Origin: Diphasiastrum complanatum
Lineage: Eukaryota > Streptophyta > Lycopodiopsida > Lycopodiales > Lycopodiaceae
Direction: 5' to 3'
Assembly: GCA_029204225.1 (NCBI GenBank)
Contig: CM055094.1
Coordinates: 69,986,107-70,050,106 of the forward strand
DNA length: 64,000 nt
Shown: positions 54,106-64,000 of the stretch, in pieces
How the letters are laid out: every line of letters starts with the position of its first letter
Position numbering within the stretch: position 1 is the first letter of the stretch
Notes under the pieces: model-generated
The model's database searches: none
Told to the model about the DNA's origin: nothing
The model's input: only the letters and a program-made list of their open reading frames with translations
Made by a program: the position numbers and the translations under genes

Positions 54106-54528
54106 TTGTAACTATTTTGCTTCAAAAATATCTAACAACAAGTTAATCTCTAATTCTAACTTGGTATTTTCAAGTTATCTCTTTCCAGTTGAAAAGTTTG
54201 GCATTGTCATCGTTTTTGTGGACTTAATAGAATTGTATGTTTCTTACATATTTTGTTCAAATTTTATTGGTTTCAAATGCTCTAATTGGCCTCATAAATC
54301 TGAATGAAAGGACAATCAAGTATTGGCATGAGATCAAAATGTGAAACACCTTTTGAACCATTTGTTTGTGAACATTTTTCTTTGGAGACAAGACAAGATA
54401 ATTATTTCAAGAAATTCATTCTAAATTTTTATGAACACAATTATGTCAGTGGAGCATGTTAATATGCTTACAAATATTTTGAATCTATAAGATTTGAAGT
54501 GTGCTTTTAATATATATATATATCTATA

Positions 54529-54571
<43 letters not shown>

Positions 54572-55134
54572 AGACAAGATAATTATTTCAAAAAATGCAT
54601 TCTAAATTTTTATGAGCACAATTATGTTAGTGGAGTATGTTAATATGCTTAGACATATTTTGAATCTATAAGATTTGAATTGTGCTTTTAATATATACAT
54701 ATATCTATATATATATACTACTAAAGTGCCCGTCCTTGACACCGGGGGCAATGGACGACCGACAATCTATGTGGCGGCTTGCTCAAAGTGGGCCATTGAT
54801 AATTGAAGTCGGCGAACAGGTCGACAACCGACAAATTTGGGTTACGACCGATGGTTTGGGTCGAAAGTCAATGGTTTGGTCAAAATTTATCACTGACAAT
54901 TAGCCAAAATTTTAGGTGGCGGCCAATGGTTGGGGTGGATGGCCAATGATTGTACAAATATGGTGTGGATTTAGGTGGCCGCCGATGATCTGGGTGACGG
55001 TCCATGATTTGGATGGTGGCTGCTCTTGCGCATATTGCATCTTGTAACATCTCACACATCTCGGCCATAGTAGGGGTCAAAATTGAACCATGTTCAACAA
55101 TAACACAAGGAGTATCGTAATAAAAAGTTGACGG
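53936..55134 (-). repeat. inverted block D
   Basis: Reverse complement of 11938-13138, including the internal ~150-bp tandem duplication around an AT microsatellite (about 54511-54570) and the GC-richer segment near 54.7-55.1 kb. Its end AGTTGACGGGC joins a CACTA fragment directly. Confidence 0.85.
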
Positions 55135-56515
55135 GCACCACCCGTGGACTTGCACGAAGATATGTCTCGAGGAGACACAGGATGATGCGTGGCTTGGCAT
55201 TCACTCCTTTGTATGAGGGTGCACAAATGTCAAAGTTGCGATCTTGTTTGCTACTTTTGAACTTGCAAATCAAGTACCATTGGTCAGATGCAAGTTTCAC
55301 GGAGTGGTTTGGTTAAGCTTGCCTACTTCATGATGTGTGTTATAGACAAATTGCTCTAATCTCATTTTATTTTTAATTCATGTAATGCGAGAAACTATAT
55401 ATAACTAATTACATAAATTTATATTTTGTTGCAGTTTGCTCAGGAAAAGGTTGCCCCCAAGTAACACCATGGCGGCATCTCGCGACAAGAAGCCCTTCTT
55501 ATCCACAAAAAATAGAAGACAAAAAATATGGACGTGTATACGACTCCCTTGATAGATGAGTTAAAGATTCTATGACAAGCAGTTCAAGTGAGCGATATAT
55601 CAAGACCATTGAGACAAAGAAGTTTTGTGGTAAAGGGGATCTTGATGTGGATGATACACGACTTTCATGGCTATGGGGATTGTTTAGTTGAGATATCTTT
55701 GCTATTGGTTTGATTCATGGTATTATATTGAATTTTATGTGCATTCACAAATTTTCTTTCAATTTGAACATTGGACTCACGATTAAGTTGGTGGTTTTGT
55801 CTCAATGTAGGGCTCCAAACTAGTGGTTACAATGTGTGCCCCGTTTGTGGCGAGTATTTGCAAGCACGTCATTCAAAACATCAGTGAAAGATGGTATATG
55901 AGAGCCACACTCGATATCTTCCACCCAATCACTCTAAGTGTGATGGGCTTGTTGGCCAACATCCTCATTCCATGAAGGTACAATACATATTCGGGCCAAC
56001 TAATGGTACATGTCATTTATTTATTTTATGATTACTCTCTTTATGTTTCTTCTAACGATATATAATCTGCATTAAATGTCTGTGTTTGTTTGTTAATATT
56101 GTAGGCAAGTGATTGGCTTCGGATTTGGATGTCCAATCAAGATCTTGGACGACTGTCTCCCGGCATGAAGAGGTTATCAATATTTCATGAACTCTCATAC
56201 TGGGAAGAATTGTTGATAAACCATCTTTTGGACCCGATGCACATATTTAAAAATGTCAAAAGCATGATTTGGGAACACGTGACTGGGTCGAAAGATAAAA
56301 AAAGCATACGAGATGACCTAAAAGAAGTGGGAAAGATGGCCAATTTATGGCCACAAACGGGCAAGGAGCCCATGGATCTTATCGAGGAGAGAAGAGACGA
56401 TTGTGAAGAGGGCAATAGCCTCTTTTCGAACTCCGACAGGACACATGCGATGCCTAAAGGGTGCCTTTACAAGGGACACCAAGGTAAGTGGACTAAAGTC
56501 TCATGAATGGCATAA
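55135..56515 (+). pseudogene. CACTA (En/Spm) tnp2 transposase remnant
   Basis: N-terminal text matches 24070-24326 with a ~100-base internal deletion, then GCASFTEWFG-like sequence. After an intron-like gap, tnp2 core text follows: LLRKRLPPSNTMAASRDKK (55438 on), then after acceptors near 55807 and 56104, CPVCGEYLQARHSKHQ, ESHTRYLPPNHSKCDG and FHELSYWEELLINHLLDPMH followed by IFKNV. This Tyr-Trp...His-LD-MHI-KNV block is diagnostic of the tnp2 family. Stops and the deletion make it inactive. The last exon (to 56506) ends in the segment also found at 35758-35870. Confidence 0.85.
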
Positions 56516-57511
56516 TTTTTCACAGGTTGGCGTGGAATATATAATTATGTTGTTAAAATTTATCTTGGCGTTTTTGTAAATGTGAATATAATAAGAAAAT
56601 AGACAATATTCCGTAATTAGGAAATTAAAAAATTAGTACAAACTCGCAAATTATGTAGAATTTTGGAAGATTTTGAATATACTTTTTTTGTTGACCTTCT
56701 TGATATACAAAAATAGGTTTATAATTTTTCACATATTTGTATTTTGAAAATATATGAAAAACACGTCATTATGCAAAAAAAATATGGATTTTTTAAAATG
56801 ACCTTATTTTTGTTAATTTTGAAAGATTCGTTAAGGAGAACCTCACAATATTTCTCATTCAACTCTGCAATGGTGTTGCTTATAAACTGTTGCTTAGTGC
56901 CCTTACAATTTCCCCGTGTAGGATGAATAAAAAACATCTACTATAGATCAAAAAATATATATGAACTTATAAAACAAGAGAGAAAGAGAGAGAGAAGCGC
57001 TAGCATATTGTTAGCATTCTAAGCTATGCACGAAAGCCTGCCAATGAGCAAAACATAGCGAATTTATGAGACGAGTGACAAGGCCACCAACGAGCGAAAC
57101 TCTGATCAACTCACTTAAAACAAAATACAAATACAATTACTCCCTTCTATGGAATCTCTCATTATTTGTGTCATTTGTTGTTAAATAAAACGATTTGATG
57201 TCTATGGTCCGTAGTCGTTTGCTTAGGATCTTATATTAAAATTCTGCAAGCTAGCCAAATACCTAGCATAGACAGGAGTAGAAAAGAAGAGCTGCCCTTG
57301 TCGAATAAGAAAAGAAACAAAAACAATGTAATGTAAACATCTCCATTATCTCTCAAGAAAGCCCTCCCACTAGCAAAATATATATAAACGAAAAGATACT
57401 TGCCAACATAGTTTTTAAATAACATAATGCTCTCAAATGAAGCCCTAAAGAAGAGAATCTATGATACATAGGGGTGTTTTCATACTAGTGTTAACTTTAT
57501 TATGCATAACT
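56516..57511. other. AT-rich spacer
   Basis: No gene is seen. A short match to 10246 lies near 56853. A GA-rich tract occurs near 56970-56995. Minus-strand open frames near 57231-57425 show no domain. Confidence 0.5.
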
Positions 57512-58372
57512 CTCACTCTTGTCACCCATTTTCTAAGCGTTGACAAGTGAGATGATGGGCAACTGACCACCCTTTTTTCAAACTTGAGTGGTAAATAAAT
57601 AGTTAAATGAAAAGTTGCAAGTTGATTGGCCAATCATGCAATTAGTCCATTTCTCACAATTTACCCTAGCAACTCAACATGCCAGGCTAAGCAATTTCCT
57701 GAGTCCAAAAACCACGTTTCACTTGTCTATGTGACAAGAGGGCCATCTCACCTCATGTGCCAAATGGTGGCAATTAAAGATAAGTGTGAAAGAAGAAAAC
57801 CACTTACTTATTTTCACTCAAATAATGATGAACTACTCCACTTATCAAATCAAAGTGCAACAGTAATAAAGTGAGAATGGACCAGTGGGAGAAATCCATT
57901 TTTTATTAAAGACTTGTCAAGCACTACAAAATAAGTAGTCCTACTACTACATGATTACATATCAAGGATATTAAAATTTGTGTTTGAGGGTATTGCTTTT
58001 TCTTTCTCTATAGAGAAGCCAATAGTGGTGTCTACATTTTTCAGCATTGATTGTGAAGGACTTCAGATCAATGATGATCCAATCCATAAAAAGACCTTGG
58101 CTTACAAAAGAAGCTACTCTACAATCTCACCAAAGTAGAAAAATTAGCATCTACACACAAAATGAGATGCAAACTCTAATAAAACTTGATCAAACATTAA
58201 TCAAAAGATAAAGTACTATTGCTGTTCATACAAAACCAGAAAGCTACTGTATTTCACACGTGTGAATCCAAAAATAACAAATATAGATCATTCTACACAT
58301 AGAATTGCAGGCAATCACAAGTATAGTGCACCAATGGATAGTAGAACCCAAGAGAACTGTATAAGCATATTT
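57512..58372 (-). repeat. inverted block B with truncated G 3' LTR
   Basis: Reverse complement of 7358-8200. On the minus strand the partial G 3' LTR (58372 to about 58054, with CACACGTGTG near 58256) is followed by TGATT and the same flanking sequence as at 7663-8200. The LTR start is missing; RNase H joins it directly. Confidence 0.85.
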
Positions 58373-61254
58373 GCTCCTAGCATAAATGATAGGATTGGTT
58401 GCCAACCTTTGGGCTGATTGATTGTCATGGAGGACAATTGGGCTCTCTGAAATATCCACCAAGTGAAGATCCTTGATGATCCTCTTGATCCATACCATCT
58501 CCTTTATCCAATGTGTAAGAGCTTTGTACTGGACCTCACTAGATGACAATGAGATAGTGGCTTGTTTCTTCGACATCCATGATATAACTCCATCACCTAT
58601 GAAAATACAAAGATTAGATGATCATCCCTCATACAATGTGCCAAAATTGTTCCAATGATGTACCTCAAAACTAGTTTTCCTAGCTTCCAATGCTCCTCAC
58701 TAAGATCTCGCATGAATTGACTCAATATTCCAACACAATAACTTAGAGCTAGTCTAATAACGGTTAGATAGATGAGTGAACCAACTATATTTCTATATAG
58801 AGTAATGTCCTTGAAGGATCTTTCACTACCTCTTATAGTTAGCTTTACATGAGACTCCATAGGTGTATCCCTAGATTTTGCATCTACCATATGACTTTCT
58901 AGAATAGAATTAGCATACTTCTCTTGACAAATGAAAGTAGATTGAGAAGTCCTAATAGCTTCTATTCCAAAAATGTAATACAAGTTACCAAGATCATGCA
59001 CCTCAAACTCCTTCTTAAGAGTACTCTTGATATCCTCCACATCTTGATTGTCTCCACCACTCAAGATGATATCATCCACATAGATTAGCATTGTACTTGT
59101 TGATAGATCCATCTTGGTTTGTCTTCACCTTGAAGATTCATTTCCATCCAATAGCTTACTTGTCCTTAGGTGACTCCACCAATCTCCGTGTTCCATTCTT
59201 CATAAGAGCTTGATACTCAAAATCCATCGCTTGGATCCACTCCTCTTCTTTTCTTGTTTCATCTACACTTGTAGGTTCATCGAAAGAGTTAGGAAAGCAA
59301 TATAATTTCTAGAAACTACTCGCTTACCCTTTTCATCATATGTGAGCCTTGAAGGTACTTGTCTTTACCTTGATGTTCTCCTTGGCTTTTGACTTGATAA
59401 AGGTGCATAATCATTACCATCTAAAGTAGGATCTTTTACATCAACATCAAGAATGTTAGATACATCCACACCTTTAACAATCATGCTTGAAGACACTTCT
59501 GGAATGCTCCCCTCATCAAAAATTACATCTCTACCAACAATCACTTTGCTAGTAGTAGGAATGTAAACCTTGTAGGCTTTACTCACCTCACTATATCCAA
59601 CAAAAATACCTCTCCTTGAAGATGGATTCTCCTTGGTCCTATCATCAAGAGTAATATTGATATAGCATGTGCATCCAAAAGTTCTTAGAGATTTGACACT
59701 CAACCTCCTCTTGATAGCATCTCAAAAGGTGTCCTTCCATCCAAAATAGCAGTTGGCCACCTATTGCACAAGAAATTGGCACACAACAAAGCTTGATCCC
59801 AAAACGGTTTATCAAGATTAGCACTTAAACTCATGGCTTTAGCACTTTCACATAAAGTCCTATTCTTCCTTTCAGCCACTCCATTTTGTTGTGGGGTCCT
59901 TGATGTTGTATACTCCCTCTTGATTTCATGCTCATCACCAAAGGCCTTGAACTTGGCAGATATGTACTCACCACGCTTGTCACTCCTTAAGCACTTGATC
60001 TTTGTGAAAAATTGGTTCTCCCTTGCATTCTTGAACTTGATAAAGACATCATATGTTTCATCCTTGCTCTTTAGTAGATAGATCCAACAAAATCTAATAA
60101 AATCCTAAATGAAACTTACATACATCTTAGCTCCACTATTGCTAATTGTAGTAATCCATGAATATCCGAATGTACAAGTTGAAAAAGGCTTTGTAGATCT
60201 ACATGTAGATCTAGTATAAGGTAGTCTATGTGACTTAGACAAACCACAAGACTCACAAACATGATTGATGCCACTTAAAAAACTTGGAAGACTTATTACA
60301 ACCTTCTTTCTAGCCATTACCTCCAATGACTTGAAGTTGAGGTGTCCCATCCTTTTATGCCAAACTTCTTTAATAGGTTTTTGATCTTTTGCAACACATC
60401 CAACTTGGTTAGCAATAACAAAAGCATCTAGTTTGAACAACTTTCCTTACCGTTTACCTTTTCCAATCAAGACATCCTTCCTTTTGTTCATACAAGCGTC
60501 TCCATCAAACTCAACCTTGAGGCCTTTACTTAGCATTTGACTCACACTAAGAAAATTCTTGGTAATAGATGGGATAAACAAGACATCCTCCAAATCAACA
60601 TTCCTTTTTGTAGAGAGAGAAATACGAATTGTGCCAATCCCTTGGATTGCACACTCACCATCATTGGCCCTATAGATCACCCTCTTGTCATCACCATATG
60701 CTAACAAAGAAGTGAACTACTCTTTGTGAAAAGTCATGTGTGAACTTGGTTCACTATCAATCCACCAAGTATCTAGATTTGATCATTAGCAAGCATACAT
60801 GAAGGCATCACAAAAGCATCATCCATTTGCATCTGGAACAACCAGAACCATCTTCATAAATTGTAAGATTACCTTGCATGTCTCCTTGATCTCTCTTCTT
60901 CTTGTAGTACTCACTTGCAAAGTTGCCCTGTTGATCCCATAGTAGAAGCACTTGAGCTTTGATCTATCATTCTTTTTGCCATTTGAAGAAGCATCCAATT
61001 GATCTTGCCCTTGAGACCACTTACTTTTGAAATTGCCCTTGAATTTGCCCTTTGTGAATGTAGCCTCCTCTTGAAGTGTCGATGTAGTTCCAACTCTTGC
61101 TTGAAGCCTATATTATTCATTTGATCAAGATCTCTTGAAAATCCATCAAACTTGGCATAATCTTTTGAGTAGCAATACTTTGAACAATGTTAGCATGAGC
61201 ATCCAACAATCCATTAAGAATAACATGAACAAGCTCTCATTCCTCAATGCTTAC
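58373..61254 (-). pseudogene. Copia G gag-pol, antisense, decayed
   Basis: Read on the minus strand from 61254: gag C-terminal half and broken zinc knuckle (to about 60.85 kb); protease with D-S-E in place of D-S-G and a stop (about 60.7 kb; then DVLFIPSITKNFLSVSQML); pre-integrase VWHKRMGHLNFKSL (60.36 kb); integrase core in pieces; integrase C-terminus LRTFGCTCYINITLDDRTKE (59.7 kb). RT follows with a large deletion joining QDGS-type text to MLIYVDDIILSGGDN (59.08 kb), then RNase H (SKKQATISLSSSEVQYKALT, 58.55 kb) cut at YARSK. It is related to but clearly diverged from the intact 46250 element. The gag N-terminus is cut off by an L LTR in opposite orientation. Confidence 0.85.
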
Positions 61255-61748
61255 TGTTACGTCCATGTCCTGAACAAGGGAATCGAAATAATTCCTGGCG
61301 TGAATAGCCGGTCACATCCAGGTGTATATGGTTATTAGTTATGCCTCGTCATTCCGGGCTTGGTCTGTAAAGTAATTAATAATCATATGAGGGCCCAGAC
61401 CTATAATTGGACATAGGAGCACATGCATAGTGAATGTCTGCTTAATGCAAAGAATAGGAGGTCAATTAGCTCAATATAGGTTTGCATGGGGATCCTAAAG
61501 GGAATGTTCTCTCTCTTCATGAGGAGAATATGTCCATTGGAAACTCTCCCATCCTCCTATTGGAGATTAAGTTTGTTGAGCAGTTTCTCCTCCTCTCTCT
61601 TAGGTTCTTTACTATGGCTTGGGGGGCTAGGTCCAGGAGGAAACTCTACGAGGGATCTAGATTTGGTTGTGTGGTTTTGCTTCACAGGTGTCCTTTTGGT
61701 TGTTTTGCAATAGGATCTAGTCAGATCTTCATCTTGGTGATCCTTATA
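61255..61748 (+). repeat. 5' LTR of L element 4
   Basis: TGTTACGTCC...GATCCTTATA; the same sequence as 39197-39685 with several single-base insertions and deletions. It shares the ATA ending with copy 2, supporting common descent by duplication. Confidence 0.85.
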
Positions 61749-61749
61749 G

Positions 61750-61761
61750 TGGTATCAGAGC
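61750..61761 (+). other. primer-binding site of L element 4
   Basis: TGGTATCAGAGC one base after the LTR, as in L element 2. Confidence 0.9.
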
Positions 61762-64000
61762 CATGGATTCATCAGAAGGTGGAGCTACTTCTTGTATTTT
61801 CTCAGTTTTTGTTGGATTCTCCTTGCATGCTACTTCCAGGTGGTGGAATCGATCTCAATGCTAAGTGGCTTCTCTGAATTTGGTGTACTTTCAGCCTAAA
61901 GATCATAATTATGGGATTTCGCCATAGTTTTTGGTGGAAATCAAAAGGTTTTTTTATGGTTTTAATGAATTTCTCACCTTGAATTGAAGTTTTTTGCTTA
62001 AAATTGATCATAGGTAATAGGTGTGAGTACGTTTTTCCAGATTGTACATTGCTATTTTACATCACTATTGACTGGATCTAATGATGCATGATGTTGGAAT
62101 AGTCAAAAGGTGGATTAGATAGTGATTTGGACCAAAAATGGGGTTTTTGGACCATAAATGGGCTATAGTAACCATTTGTGACTAGAATCATAGCTTTTGG
62201 TGCTTGAATGCAATGGATTTAACAGGGATTTGGATCTGATTGCATGAATTTGTGGATTTTTCCCACAAATTTGGTCAAAAAAGGTCAAAATTGATCAAAA
62301 ACCAAGGATTTTTTGATGTTTTTTGGACTAATTTTGAGGTAGATCTCAAAATTCTCAGCCATGCTGGTCTATAAGGGGATTTGCAAGGGATTAAGTGCGG
62401 CACTTAATGAACAAATTTAAAATTGTCAAGGTGATAGTGCTAAAATTAGTGATACCAAATTGAACTTTTTCCTAGTACAAATTTGGGGTTTTTGTTAACT
62501 TGAACCATTTTTGGAAGGGAGAAAGAGTGGAAGTATGATATGTAGATGATTGTTGGTCTCAATGATCCAATTATTTAATTTACATTCAATTCCTGAAGTA
62601 TAACTAATCGCAAGTGAGAATAAAATTGGGAATTATTTAAGAAGACTGCCTATGGGAATTGGATACTTTTCCCAAGTGTGAATTAGAATTTCAAGAATTC
62701 GAGGATTCTAAGGGAAAACTAGTGGCAAGACTGATAATCCATTTATGGAACTATATTTGTTTTGCAATTGGAATTGGATCTTGCAAAGTAATGCAGATAG
62801 AAGGTGTTTCATACAGGAATCTAGTAATTTGGATTTTTTTCAGTTATAGAGTATTCTCTAATAATGATAGTAACGACAAGAGAGTCCCTAACTTGTTAAA
62901 AGAATTAAAGTTCTTGTACCGATTCTGGAATAGATATTGGATATCTGGGATAGTATGAGATTCGGTTTTGTTGAAATCTATGTTTCTTTGGTTAGTGATG
63001 CATTCTATTGTATTGGTGATGACATTCTGGTTGTCCATGATGGATACAATGAAATGGTATTCTTTGAGTAACACTAAAGAAGCACGAGAGATTTCAATTG
63101 TTAGGATTATCTCCAGGAATTGGTTGTGAATTTGATTCTATACCTGGGTATAGGATAGCCAAATCTTCCTTTTTGACTTTTTGGGGCAAAACAGATCTGG
63201 ATGCAAAGAATTCTTGGAGGAAAAGCTGGTGGTATGGGACATCAGTGATTCTAAAGGGATTTTTTGGGTAGAATGATCTGTAGACCGATGTTTAGTGATT
63301 GTTGTATGGTAATGCTAACAGAGTCCATTGGTTTTTGTTACAGGTCTTTTGGGAATTATGAGATATAGATTGATCCCTTAATGGTATCTCATTAATTACA
63401 AAATATGGAAGCCTTAAATCTATTTCTCTATTTTTATTAGACCTCTACTCTTTAGAAATTTTTTAATACATGACAATTGGATTGAAATTCATATAATTCC
63501 TTCCAATGTGAGTAACATATAAAGATTGTGGATATATGTCATTTTATAGCCTATGTTTTTGTATAGGAACATAGTTGGATAAGTTGCTTATGTACATCTT
63601 AATCTTGTGGATCTACTATGTGTTTCCTATGTATTGAGTTTATATCATATACTAAACTAGTCAGAGTGCATTAGACATATGAATAAGTAATGTGTGGAAT
63701 AGTTACTTGCAGGTTAATGTCTCTTTATGTGGAAAGGATAATTCATTAACTTATTTATGGTTTGGAAGAAGATCTAAATGTGGTGTTATACATGTATAAT
63801 TGAGATCTGCACCTAGACATTTAACATTTCTGAATCATTTACAATTGACTTGAGTAACTGTATTAGTCCTGATTAGAAGTTAATTGGATAAATAAGCAAT
63901 GTGAAGAGAATTCATCGGGAAACTGTTTATTTTGATCTATATTGCTTATAAGTCACATGATTAGTGAGTCATTTGGATTCATTTATGAGAACTGTGCATA
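61762..64000 (+). mobile_element. L element 4 internal region (runs off the window)
   Basis: Matches 39699-41943 in order: leader, X-like segment (62361-63010), AT-rich middle and the start of repeat R (63508 on). It has no coding domain in any frame. The 3' LTR, if present, lies beyond the window. Confidence 0.75.

Overview
This window looks like nuclear DNA of a land plant. It holds one probable host gene of the plant S-protein homologue (self-incompatibility S1-like) family. Almost everything else is LTR retrotransposons with 5-bp target duplications, primed by plant initiator-Met or Asp tRNA, plus fragments of a CACTA (En/Spm) tnp2 transposase. I see no rRNA or tRNA gene, no CRISPR array and no prokaryotic gene organisation. 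The species cannot be named from this sequence.

Layout. 1-2.6 kb: AT-rich spacer. 2.63-3.15 kb: two-exon S1-like secreted protein gene. 3.4-5.5 kb: block A, with a ~98-bp tandem array, a solo LTR and a 115-bp foldback. 5.28-7.66 kb: gutted Copia element (family G). 7.4-8.2 kb: block B. 8.6-9.06 kb: cluster of 13-bp palindromic boxes. 10.5-11.2 kb: antisense Copia remnant. 11.9-13.1 kb: block D, with TA microsatellites. 13.7-15.05 kb: broken intron-containing gene of unknown family. 15.8-20.8 kb: two ~0.92-kb direct repeats (X) around a Copia integrase remnant and a 24-bp minisatellite. 20.8-23.3 kb: antisense coding-free LTR element (family L) next to a piece of G gag. 23.6-36 kb: three-level nest, CACTA > Gypsy > gag-protease-only Copia (element N). 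36-43.3 kb: noncoding repeat R and a nearly complete L element inside antisense G. 43.3-51.6 kb: inverted copy of block A carrying a young, apparently intact Copia (44434-50853). 51.6-53.8 kb: 3' half of a second Gypsy. 53.9-58.4 kb: inverted copies of D and B around a CACTA tnp2 remnant. 58.4-64 kb: antisense G pol and another L copy, which runs off the end.

How the parts relate. L sits in G gag at the same junction in several places, and blocks A, B and D each recur inverted 45-50 kb away. This indicates that an already nested locus was duplicated. The solo LTR is in only one A copy and the young Copia only in the other, so both came after the duplication. The only element that still looks able to transpose by itself is the 44434-50853 Copia. 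N and L lack reverse transcriptase and would need help from another element.

All comparisons were made by eye. Boundaries of degenerate remnants are good to a few tens of bases, and LTR and target-duplication boundaries to about one base.
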